From the NCBI GenBank assembly GCA_963580455.1, contig OY756962.1, positions 27,999,313 through 28,063,312 of the forward strand: DNA of 64,000 nt. Direction: 5' to 3'. The DNA is from Euonymus europaeus (taxonomy: Eukaryota; Streptophyta; Magnoliopsida; Celastrales; Celastraceae). Below, piece after piece: positions 48,740-60,900 of the stretch. The position numbers were made by a program, and so were the translations under genes. The notes beneath the pieces are model-generated. The model searched no databases and was not told the DNA's origin. It saw nothing but the letters and a program-made list of their open reading frames with translations. Position 1 is the stretch's first letter, and each line of letters opens with the position of its first letter.

Positions 48740-51700
48740 CTACTTTTCGAGCTCTACAATCCTGGATTTTCGGATTTCGATTTCAGAACTCGTGACTAGT
48801 AGGTCTCGTTTCACCTAGTTAGCCGCGAAATGTGGTTTCTTTACGTAAACGGTTTTATGAATATCCGTTGACTCCGAGTTCTGAATTCGGTGATTTTTAG
48901 CTTGATTTCACACTAATTTTCGAGCTCTACGATCCTTGCATTTCGGATTTCGATTTCAGAACTCGTGGCTAGTAGGTCTCGTTTCACCTATTTAGCCGCG
49001 AAATGTGGTTTCTTTACGTAAACGGTTTTATGAATATCCGTTGACTCCGAGTTCTGAATTCGGTGATTTTTAGCTTGATTTCACACTACTTTTCGAGCTC
49101 TACGATCCTGGCATTTCTGATTTTGGTTTCAGAACTCGTGGCTAGTTGGTCTCGTTTCACCTAGTTAGCCGCGAAATGTGGTTTCTTTACGTAAACGGTT
49201 TTATGAATATCCGTTGACTCCGAGTTCTGAATTCGGTGATTTTTAGCTTGATTTCACACTACTTTTCGAGCTCTACAATCTTAGGTTTTCGGATTTCGAT
49301 TTCAGAACTCGTTGCTAGTAGGTCTCGTTTCACCTAGTTAGCCGCGAAATGTGGTTTCTTTACGTAAACGGTTTTATGAATATCCGCTGACTCCGAGTTC
49401 TGAATTCGGTGATTTTTAGCTTGATTTCACACTACTTTTCGAGCTCTACAATCCTGGATTTTCGGATTTCGATTTCAGAACTCGTGGCTAGTAGGGCTCG
49501 TTTCACCTAGTTAGCCGCGAAATGTGGTTTCTTTACGTAAACGGTTTTATGAATATCCGTTGACTCCGAGTTCTGAATTCGGTGATTTTTAGCTTGATTT
49601 CACACTACTTTTCGAGCTCTACAATCTTAGGTTTTCGGATTTCGATTTCAGAACTCGTGGCTAGTAGGTCTCGTTTCACCTAGTTAGCCGCGAAATGTGG
49701 TTTCTTTACGTAAACGGTTTTATGAATATCCGTTGACTCCGAGTTCTGAATTCGGTGATTTTTAGCTTGATTTCACACTACTTTTCGAGCTCTACAATCT
49801 TAGGTTTTCGGATTTTGATTTCAGAACTCGTGGCTAGTAGGTCTCGTTTCACCTAGTTAGCCGCGAAATGTGGTTTCTTTACGTAAACGGTTTTATGAAT
49901 ATCCGTTGACTCCGAGTTCTGAATTCGGTGATTTTTAGCTTGATTTCACACTACTTTTCGAGCTCTACAATCTTAGGTTTTCGCATTTCGATTTCAGAAC
50001 TCGTGGCTAGTAGGTCTCGTTTCACCTAGTTAGCCGCGAAATGTGGTTTCTTTACGTAAACGGTTTTATGAATATCCGTTGACTCCGAGTTCTGAATTCG
50101 GTGATTTTTAGCTTGATTTCACACTACTTTTCGAGCTCTACAATCCTGGATTTTCGGATTTCGATTTCAGAACTCGTGACTAGTAGGTCTCGTTTCACCT
50201 AGTTAGCCGCGAAATGTGGTTTCTTTACGTAAACGGTTTTATGAATATCCGTTGACTCCGAGTTCTGAATTCGGTGATTTTTAGCTTGATTTCACACTAA
50301 TTTTCGAGCTCTACGATCCTTGCATTTTGGATTTCGATTTCAGAACTCGTGGCTAGTAGGTCTCGTTTCACCTATTTAGCCGCGAAATGTGGTTTCTTTA
50401 CGTAAACGGTTTTATGAATATCCGTTGACTCCGAGTTCTGAATTCGGTGATTTTTAGCTTGATTTCACACTACTTTTCGAGCTCTACGATCCCGGCGTTT
50501 CTGATTTTGATTTCAGAACTCGTGGCTAGTTGGTCTTAGCTTGATTTCACACTACTTTTCGAGCTCTACAATCCTGGATTTTCGGATTTCGATTTCAGAA
50601 CTCGTGGCTAGTAGGTCTCGTTTCACCTAGTTAGCCGCGAAATGTGGTTTCTTTACGTAAACGGTTTAATGTATATCCGTTGACTCCGAGTTCTGAATTC
50701 GGTGATTTTTAGCTTGATTTCACACTACTTTTCGAGCTCTACAATCTTAGGTTTTCGCATTTCGATTTCAGAACTCGTGGCTAGTAGGTCTCGTTTCACC
50801 TAGTTAGCCGCGAAATGTGGTTTCTTTACGTAAACGGTTTTATGAATATCCGTTGACTCCGAGTTCTGAATTCGGTGATTTTTAGCTTGATTTCACACTA
50901 CTTTTCGAGCTCTACAATCCTGGATTTTCGGATTTCGATTTCAGAACTCGTGACTAGTAGGTCTCGTTTCACCTAGTTAGCCGCGAAATGTGGTTTCTTT
51001 ACGTAAACGGTTTTATGAATATCCGTTGACTCCGAGTTCTGAATTCGGTGATTTTTAGCTTGATTTCACACTAATTTTCGAGCTCTACGATCCTTGCATT
51101 TCGGATTTCGATTTCAGAACTCGTGGCTAGTAGGTCTCGTTTCACCTATTTAGCCGCGAAATGTGGTTTCTTTACGTAAACGGTTTTATGAATATCCGTT
51201 GACTCCGAGTTCTGAATTCGGTGATTTTTAGCTTGATTTCACACTACTTTTCGAGCTCTACGATCCTGGCGTTTCTGATTTTGGTTTCAGAACTCGTGGC
51301 TAGTTGGTCTCGTTTCACCTAGTTAGCCGCGAAATGTGGTTTCTTTACGTAAACGGTTTTATGAATATCCGTTGACTCCGAGTTCTGAATTCGGTGATTT
51401 TTAGCTTGATTTCACACTACTTTTCGAGCTCTACAATCTTAGGTTTTCGGATTTCGATTTCAGAACTCGTTGCTAGTAGGTCTCGTTTCACCTAGTTAGC
51501 CGCGAAATGTGGTTTCTTTACGTAAACGGTTTTATGAATATCCGCTGACTCCGAGTTCTGAATTCGGTGATTTTTAGCTTGATTTCACACTACTTTTCGA
51601 GCTCTACAATCCTGGATTTTCGGATTTCGATTTCAGAACTCGTGGCTAGTAGGGCTCGTTTCACCTAGTTAGCCGCGAAATGTGGTTTCTTTACGTAAAC

Positions 51701-53666
51701 GGTTTTATGAATATCCGTTGACTCCGAGTTCTGAATTCGGTGATTTTTAGCTTGATTTCACACTACTTTTCGAGCTCTACAATCTTAGGTTTTCGGATTT
51801 CGATTTCAGAACTCGTGGCTAGTAGGTCTCGTTTCACCTAGTTAGCCGCGAAATGTGGTTTCTTTACGTAAACGGTTTTATGAATATCCGTTGACTCCGA
51901 GTTCTGAATTCGGTGATTTTTAGCTTGATTTCACACTACTTTTCGAGCTCTACAATCTTAGGTTTTCGGATTTTGATTTCAGAACTCGTGGCTAGTAGGT
52001 CTCGTTTCACCTAGTTAGCCGCGAAATGTGGTTTCTTTACGTAAACGGTTTTATGAATATCCGTTGACTCCGAGTTCTGAATTCGGTGATTTTTAGCTTG
52101 ATTTCACACTACTTTTCGAGCTCTACAATCTTAGGTTTTCGCATTTCGATTTCAGAACTCGTGGCTAGTAGGTCTCGTTTCACCTAGTTAGCCGCGAAAT
52201 GTGGTTTCTTTACGTAAACGGTTTTATGAATATCCGTTGACTCCGAGTTCTGAATTCGGTGATTTTTAGCTTGATTTCACACTACTTTTCGAGCTCTACA
52301 ATCCTGGATTTTCGGATTTCGATTTCAGAACTCGTGACTAGTAGGTCTCGTTTCACCTAGTTAGCCGCGAAATGTGGTTTCTTTACGTAAACGGTTTTAT
52401 GAATATCCGTTGACTCCGAGTTCTGAATTCGGTGATTTTTAGCTTGATTTCACACTAATTTTTGAGCTCTACGATCCTTGCATTTCGGATTTCGATTTCA
52501 GAACTCGTGGCTAGTAGGTCTCGTTTCACCTATTTAGCCGCGAAATGTGGTTTCTTTACGTAAACGGTTTTATGAATATCCGTTGACTCCGAGTTCTGAA
52601 TTCGGTGATTTTTAGCTTGATTTCACACTACTTTTCGAGCTCTACGATCCTGGCGTTTCTGATTTTGGTTTCAGAACTCGTGGCTAGTTGGTCTCGTTTC
52701 ACCTAGTTAGCCGCGAAATGTGGTTTCTTTACGTAAACGGTTTTATGAATATCCGTTGACTCCGAGTTCTGAATTCGGTGATTTTTAGCTTGATTTCACA
52801 CTACTTTTCGAGCTCTACAATCTTAGGTTTTCGGATTTCGATTTCAGAACTCGTTGCTAGTAGGTCTCGTTTCACCTAGTTAGCCGCGAAATGTGGTTTC
52901 TTTACGTAAACGGTTTTATGAATATCCGCTGACTCCGAGTTCTGAATTCGGTGATTTTTAGCTTGATTTCACACTACTTTTCGAGCTCTACAATCCTGGA
53001 TTTTCGGATTTCGATTTCAGAACTCGTGGCTAGTAGGGCTCGTTTCACCTAGTTAGCCGCGAAATGTGGTTTCTTTACGTAAACGGTTTTATGAATATCC
53101 GTTGACTCCGAGTTCTGAATTCGGTGATTTTTAGCTTGATTTCACACTACTTTTCGAGCTCTACAATCTTAGGTTTTCGGATTTCGATTTCAGAACTCGT
53201 GGCTAGTAGGTCTCGTTTCACCTAGTTAGCCGCGAAATGTGGTTTCTTTACGTAAACGGTTTTCTGAATATCCGTTGACTCCGAGTTCTGAATTCGGTGA
53301 TTTTTAGCTTGATTTCACACTACTTTTCGAGCTCTACAATCTTAGGTTTTCGGATTTTGATTTCAGAACTCGTGGCTAGTAGGTCTCGTTTCACCTAGTT
53401 AGCCGCGAAATGTGGTTTTCTTTACGTAAATGGTTTTATGAATATCCGTTGACTCCGAGTTCTGAATTCGGTGATTTTTAGCTTGATTTCACACTACTTT
53501 TCGAGCTCTACAATCTTAGGTTTTCGCATTTCGATTTCAGAACTCGTGGCTAGTAGGTCTCGTTTCACCTAGTTAGCCGCGAAATGTGGTTTCTTTACGT
53601 AAACGGTTTTATGAATATCCGTTGACACCGAGTTCTGAATTCGGTGATTTTTAGCTTGATTTCACA
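48740..53666 (+). repeat. 8-unit HOR (1,384 bp) f-g-h-a-b-c-d-e, three full copies
   Basis: Full copies at 48740-50123, 50898-52281 and 52282-53666 (the last 1,385 bp because of one inserted T near 53417). Between the first two lies a shortened block f-g-truncated-TTTAATGTAT-e. In this segment the c unit has lost the GAGTTTTGAATTC mark seen to its left and reads GAGTTCTGAATTC, and most e units read TTTACGTAAAC rather than TTTATGTAAAC. Local conversion therefore distinguishes it from 37.7-48.7 kb. Confidence 0.92.
50470..50551 (+). repeat. Truncated monomer 11 (82 bp)
   Basis: Same join and TTTCTG subclass. It lies 12,884 bp after truncated unit 10, exactly 82 + 74 x 173, so there is no net insertion or deletion across 74 units. 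Here it replaces h-a-b-c-d of the 8-unit order. Confidence 0.92.
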
Positions 53667-56600
53667 CTAATTTTCGAGCTCTACGATCCTTGCATTTCGG
53701 ATTTCGATTTCAGAACTCGTGGCTAGTAGGTCTCGTTTCACCTATTTAGCCGCGAAATGTGGTTTCTTTACGTAAACGGTTTTATGAATATCCGTTGACT
53801 CCGAGTTCTGAATTCGGTGATTTTTAGCTTGATTTCAAACTACTTTTCGAGCTCTACGATCCTGGCGTTTCTGATTTTGGTTTCAGAACTCGTGGCTAGT
53901 TGGTCTCGTTTCACCTAGTTAGCCGCGAAATGTGGTTTCTTTACGTAAACGGTTTTATGAATATCCGTTGACTCCGAGTTCTGAATTCGGTGATTTTTAG
54001 CTTGATTTCACACTACTTTTCGAGCTCTACAATCTTAGGTTTTCGGATATCGATTTCAGAACTCGTTGCTAGTAGGTCTCGTTTCACCTAGTTAGCCGCG
54101 AAATGTGGTTTCTTTACGTAAACGGTTTTATGAATATCCGCTGACTCCGAGTTCTGAATTCGGTGATTTTTAGCTTGATTTCACACTACTTTTCGAGCTC
54201 TACAATCCTGGATTTTCGGATTTTGATTTCAGAACTCGTGGCTAGTAGGGCTCGTTTCACCTAGTTAGCCGCGAAATGTGGTTTCTTTAAGTAAACGGTT
54301 TTATGAATATCCGTTGACTCCGAGTTCTGAATTCGGTGATTTTTAGCTTGATTTTACACTACTTTTCGAGCTCTACGATCCCGGCGTTTCTGATTTTGAT
54401 TTCAGAACTCGTGGCTAGTTGGTCTTAGCTTGATTTCACACTACTTTTCGAGCTCTACAATCCTGGATTTTCGGATTTCGATTTCAGAACTCGTGGCTAG
54501 TAGGTCTCGTTTCACCTAGTTAGCCGCGAAATGTGGTTTCTTTACGTAAACGGTTTAATGTATATCCGTTGACTCCGAGTTCTGAATTCGGTGATTTTTA
54601 GCTTGATTTCACACTACTTTTCGAGCTCTACAATCTTAGGTTTTCGCATTTCGATTTCAGAACTCGTGGCTAGTAGGTCTCGTTTCACCTAGTTAGCCGC
54701 GAAATGTGGTTTCTTTACGTAAACGGTTTTATGAATATCCGTTGACTCCGAGTTCTGAATTCGGTGATTTTTAGCTTGATTTCACACTACTTTTCGAGCT
54801 CTACAATCCTGGATTTTCGGATTTCGATTTCAGAACTCGTGACTAGTAGGTCTCGTTTCACCTAGTTAGCCGCGAAATGTGGTTTCTTTACGTAAACGGT
54901 TTTATGAATATCCGTTGACTCCGAGTTCTGAATTCGGTGATTTTTAGCTTGATTTCACACTAATTTTCGAGCTCTACGATCCTTGCATTTCGGATTTCGA
55001 TTTCAGAACTCGTGGCTAGTAGGTCTCGTTTCACCTATTTAGCCGCGAAATGTGGTTTCTTTACGTAAACGGTTTTATGAATATCCGTTGACTCCGAGTT
55101 CTGAATTCGGTGATTTTTAGCTTGATTTCACACTAATTTTCGAGCTCTACGATCCTGGCGTTTCTGATTTTGGTTTCAGAACTCGTGGCTAGTTGGTCTC
55201 GTTTCACCTAGTTAGCCGCGAAATGTGGTTTCTTTACGTAAACGGTTTTATGAATATCCGTTGACTCCGAGTTCTGAATTCGGTGATTTTTAGCTTGATT
55301 TCACACTACTTTTCGAGCTCTACAATCCTGGATTTTCGGATTTCGATTTCAGAACTCGTGACTAGTAGGTCTCGTTTCACCTAGTTAGCCGCGAAATGTG
55401 GTTTCTTTACGTAAACGGTTTTATGAATATCCGTTGACTCCGAGTTCTGAATTCGGTGATTTTTAGCTTGATTTCACACTAATTTTCGAGCTCTACGATC
55501 CTTGCATTTCAGATTTCGATTTCAGAACTCGTGGCTAGTAGGTCTCGTTTCACCTATTTAGCCGCGAAATGTGGTTTCTTTACGTAAACGGTTTTATGAA
55601 TATCCGTTGACTCCGAGTTCTGAATTCGGTGATTTTTAGCTTGATTTCACACTACTTTTCGAGCTCTACGATCCTGGCTTTTCTGATTTTGGTTTCAGAA
55701 CTCGTGGCTAGTTGGTCTCGTTTCACCTAGTTAGCCGCGAAATGTGGTTTCTTTACGTAAACGGTTTTATGAATATCCGTTGACTCCGAGTTCTGAATTC
55801 GGTGATTTTTAGCTTGATTTCACACTACTTTTCGAGCTCTACAATCTTAGGTTTTTGGATTTCGATTTCAGAACTCGTTGCTAGTAGGTCTCGTTTCACA
55901 TAGTTAGCCGCGAAATGTGGTTTCTTTACGTAAACGGTTTTATGAATATCCGCTGACTCCGAGTTCTGAATTCGGTGATTTTTAGCTTGATTTCACACTA
56001 CTTTTCGAGCTCTACAATCCTGGATTTTCGGATTTCGATTTCAGAACTCGTGGCTAGTAGGTCTCGTTTCACCTAGTTAGCCGCGAAATGTGGTTTCTTT
56101 ACGTAAACGGTTTTATGAATATCCGTTGACTCCGAGTTCTGAATTCGGTGATTTTTAGCTTGATTTTACACTACTTTTCGAGCTCTACAATCTTAGGTTT
56201 TCGGATTTCGATTTCAGAACTCGTGGCTAGTAGGTCTCGTTTCACCTAGTTAGCCGCGAAATGTGGTTTCTTTACGTAAACGGTTTTATGACTATCCGTT
56301 GACTCCGAGTTCTGAATTCGGTGATTTTTAGCTTGATTTCACACTAATTTTCGAGCTCTACGATCCTTGCATTTCGGATTTCGATTTCAAAACTCGTGTC
56401 CAGTAGGTCTCGTTTCACCTATTTAGCCGCGAAATGTGGTTTCTTTACGTAAACGGTTTTATGAATATCCGTTGACTCCGAGTTCTGAATTCGGTGATTT
56501 TTAGCTTGATTTCACACTACTTTTCGAGCTCTACGATCCTGGCGTTTCTGATTTTGGTTTCAGAACTCGTAGCTAGTTGGTCTCGTTTCACCTAGTTAGC

Positions 56601-57900
56601 CGCGAAATGTGGTTTCTTTACGTAAACGGTTTTATGAATATCCGTTGACTCCGAGTTCTGAATTTGGTGATTTTTAGCTTGATTTCACACTACTTTTCGA
56701 GCTCTACAATCTTAGGTTTTCGGATTTCGATTTCAGAACTCGTTGCTAGTAGGTCTCGTTTCACCTAGTTAGCCGCGAAATGTGGTTTCTTTACGTAAAC
56801 GGTTTTATGAATATCCGTTGACTCCGAGTTCTGAATTCGGTGATTTTTAGCTTGATTTCACACTACTTTTCGAGCTCTACGATCCTGGCGTTTCTGATTT
56901 TGGTTTCAGAACTCGTGGCTAGTTGGTCTCGTTTCACCTAGTTAGCCGCGAAATGTGGTTTCTTTACGTAAACGGTTTTATGAATATCCGTTGACTCCGA
57001 GTTCTGAATTCGGTGATTTTTAGCTTGATTTCACACTACTTTTCGAGCTCTACAATCTTAGGTTTTCGGATTTCGATTTCAGAACTCGTTGCTAGTAGGT
57101 CTCGTTTCACCTAGTTAGCCGCGAAATGTGGTTTCTTTACGTAAACGGTTTTATGAATATCCGCTGACTCCGAGTTCTGAATTCGGTGATTTTTAGCTTG
57201 ATTTCACACTACTTTTCGAGCTCTACGATCCTTGCATTTCGGATTTCGATTTCAGAACTCGTGGCTAGTAGGTCTCGTTTCACCTATTTAGCCGCGAAAT
57301 GTGGTTTCTTTACGTAAACGGTTTTATGAATATCCGTTGACTCCGAGTTCTGAATTCGGTGATTTTTAGCTTGATTTCACACTACTTTTCGAGCTCTACG
57401 ATCCTGGCTTTTCTAATTTTGGTTTCAGAACTCGTGGCTAGTTGGTCTCGTTTCACCTAATTAGCCGCGAAATGTGGTTTCTTTACGTAAACGGTTTTAT
57501 GAATATCCGTTGACTCCGAGTTCTGAATTCGGTGATTTTTAGCTTGATTTCACACTACTTTTCGAGCTCTACAATCTTAGGTTTTCGGATTTCGATTTCA
57601 GAACTCGTGGCTAGTAGGTCTCGTTTCACCTAGTTAGCCGCGAAATGTGGTTTCTTTACGTAAACGGTTTTATGAATATCCGTTGACTCCGAGTTCTGAA
57701 TTCGGTGATTTTTAGCTTGATTTCACACTACTTTTCGAGCTCTACAATCTTAGGTTTTCGGATTTCGATTTCAGAACTCGTGGCTAGTAGGTCTCGTTTC
57801 ACCTAGTTAGCCGCGAAATGTGGTTTCTTTACGTAAACGGTTTTATGAATATCGGTTGACTCCGAGTTCTGAATTCGGTGATTTTTAGCTTACTTTCACA
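53667..57900 (+). repeat. Shuffled a-h units at the right end of the uniform core
   Basis: Order g-h-a-b-truncated-TTTAATGTAT-e-f-g-h-f-g-h-a-b-c-g-h-a-h-a-g-h-c-c. The 8-unit order is broken into short runs, chiefly g-h and f-g-h. Private changes become more frequent: GGATATCGATTTC near 54047, TTTAAGTAAACGG near 54288, GATTTTACAC near 54353 and 56163, TTTTTGGATTTC near 55853. The last unit has ATATCGGTTG and GCTTACTTTCAC, a mark seen again at 62911. Confidence 0.88.
54359..54440 (+). repeat. Truncated monomer 12 (82 bp), last in the window
   Basis: Same join and TTTCTG subclass, 3,889 bp after unit 11 (82 + 22 x 173 + 1; the extra base is the T insertion near 53417). It again sits between a b unit and a TTTAATGTAT-e pair. 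Confidence 0.92.
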
Positions 57901-60900
57901 CTACTTTTCGAGCTCTACAATCCTGGGTTTTCGGATTTCGATTTCAGAACTCGTGGCTAGTTGGCCTCATTTCACCTAGTTAGCCGCGAAATATGGTTTC
58001 TTTACGTAAACGGTTTTGTGAATATCCGTTGACTCCGAGTTCTGAATTCGGTGATTTTTAGCTTGATTTCACACTACTTTTCGAGCTCTACAATCTTGGC
58101 ATTTCGGATTTTGATTTCAGAACTCGTGGCTAGTAGGTCTCGTTTCACCTATTTAGCCGCGAAATGTGGTTTCTTTACGTAAACGGTTTTATGAATATCC
58201 GTTGACTCCGAGTTCTGAATTCGGTGATTTTTAGCTTGATTACACACTAATTTTCGAGCTCCACAATCCTGCGTTTTCGGATTTCGATTTCAGAACTCAT
58301 GGCTAGTAGGTCTCGTTTCACCTATTTAGCCGTGAAATGGGGTTTTTTTACGTAAACGGTTTTATGAATATCCGTTGACTCCGAGTTCTGAATTCGGTGA
58401 ATTTTAGCTTGATTTCACACTATTTTTCGAACTCTACGATCGTGCATTTTCGGATTTCGATTTCAGAACTCGTGGCTAGTAGGTCTCGTTTCACCTATTT
58501 TGCCGCAAAATTTGGTTTCTTTACGTAAACGGTTTTATGAATATCCGTTGACTCCGAGTTCTGAATTCGGTGATTTTTAGCTTGATTTCACACTACTTTT
58601 CGAGCTCTACAATCCTGAGTTTTCGGATTTCGATTTCGGAACTCGTGGCTAGTAGGTCTCGTTTCACCTAGTCAGCCGCGAAATGTGGTTTCGTTACGTA
58701 AACGGTTTTATGAATATCCGTTGACTCCGAGTTCTGAATTCGGTGATTTTTAGCTTGATTTCACACTACTTTTCGAGCTCTACACTCCTGGATTTTCGGA
58801 TTTCGATTTCAGAACTCGTGGCTAGTAGGTCTCGTTTCACCTAGTTAGCCGCAAAATGTGGTTTCTTTACGTAAACGGTTTTATGAATATCCGTTGACTC
58901 CGAGCTCTGAATTCGGTGATTTTTAGCTTGATTTCACACTACTTTTCGAGCTCTACATTCCTGGGTTTTCGGATTTCGATTTCAGAACTCGTGGCTAGTA
59001 GGTCTCGTTTCACCTATTTAGCCGCGAAATGTGGTTTCTTTACGTAAACGGTTTTATGAATATCCGTTGACTCCGAGTTCTGAATTCGGTGATTTTTAGC
59101 TTGATTTCACACTACTTTTCGAGCTCTACGATCCTGGCGTTTCTGATTTTGATTTCAGAACTCCTGGCTAGTTGGTCTCGTTTCACCTAGTTAGCCGCGA
59201 AATGTGGTTTCTTTACGTAAACGGTTTTATGAATATCCGTTGACTCCGAGTTCTGAATTCGGTGATTTTTAGCTTGATTTCACACTACTTTTCGAGCTCT
59301 ACAATCTTAGATTTTCGGATTTCGATTTCAGAACTCGTGGCTAGTAGGTCTCGTTTCAGCTAGTTAGCCGCGAAATGTGGTTTCTTTACGTAAACGGTTT
59401 TATGAATATCCGTTGACTCCGAGTTCTGAATTCGGTGATTTTTAGCTTGATTTCACACTACTTTTCGAGCTCTACAATCCTGGGTTTTCGGATTTCAATT
59501 TCAGAACTCGTGGCTAGTAGGTCTCGTTTCACCTAGTTAGCCACGAAATGTGGTTTCTTTACGTAAACGGTTTTATGAATATCCGTTGACTCCGAGTTCT
59601 GAATTCGGTGATTTTTAGCTTGATTTCACACTACTTTTCGATCTCTACAATCCTGGGTTTTCGGATTTTGATTTCAGAACTCGTGGCTAGTAGGTCTCGT
59701 TTCACCTATTTAGCCGCGAAATGTGGTTTCTTTACCTAAACGGTTTTATGAATATCCTTTGACTCCGAGTTCTGAATTCGGTGATTTTTAGCTTGATTTC
59801 ACACTACTTTTCGAGCTCTACGATCCTGGCGTTTCCGATTTTGATTTCAGAACTCGTGGCTAGTTGGTCTCGTTTCACCTAGTTAGCCGCGAAATGTGGT
59901 TTCTTTACGTAAACGGTTTTATGAATATCCGTTGACTCCGAGTTCTGAATTCGGTGATTTTTAGCTTGATTACACACTAATTTTCGAGCTCCACAATCCT
60001 GCGTTTTCGGATTTCGATTTCAGAACTCGTGGCTAGTAGGTCTCGTTTCACCTAGTTAGCCGCGAAATATGGTTTCTTTACGTAAACGGTTTTGTGAATA
60101 TCCGTTGACTCCGAGTTCTGAATTCGGTGATTTTTAGCTTGATTTCACACTACTTTTCGAGCTCTACAATCTTGGCATTTCGGATTTTGATTTCAGAACT
60201 CGTGGCTAGTAGGTCTCGTTTCACCTATTTAGCCGCGAAATGTGGTTTCTTTACGTAAACGGTTTTATGAATATCCGTTGACTCCGAGTTCTGAATTCGG
60301 TGATTTTTAGCTTGATTACACACTAATTTTCGAGCTCCACAATCCTGCGTTTTCGGATTTCGATTTCAGAACTCATGGCTAGTAGGTCTCGTTTCACCTA
60401 TTTAGCCGTGAAATGGGGTTTTTTTACGTAAACGGTTTTATGAATATCCGTTGACTCCGAGTTCTGAATTCGGTGATTTTTAGCTTGATTTCACACTATT
60501 TTTCGAACTCTACGATCGTGCATTTTCGGATTTCGATTTCAGAACTCGTGGCTAGTAGGTCTCGTTTCACCTATTTTGCCGCAAAATTTGGTTTCTTTAC
60601 GTAAACGGTTTTATGAATATCCGTTGACTCCGAGTTCTGAATTCGGTGATTTTTAGCTTGATTTCACACTACTTTTCGAGCTCTACAATCCTGAGTTTTC
60701 GGATTTCGATTTCGGAACTCGTGGCTAGTAGGTCTCGTTTCACCTAGTCAGCCGCGAAATGTGGTTTCGTTACGTAAACGGTTTTATGAATATCCGTTGA
60801 CTCCGAGTTCTGAATTCGGTGATTTTTAGCTTGATTTCACACTACTTTTCGAGCTCTACACTCCTGGATTTTCGGATTTCGATTTCAGAACTCGTGGCTA

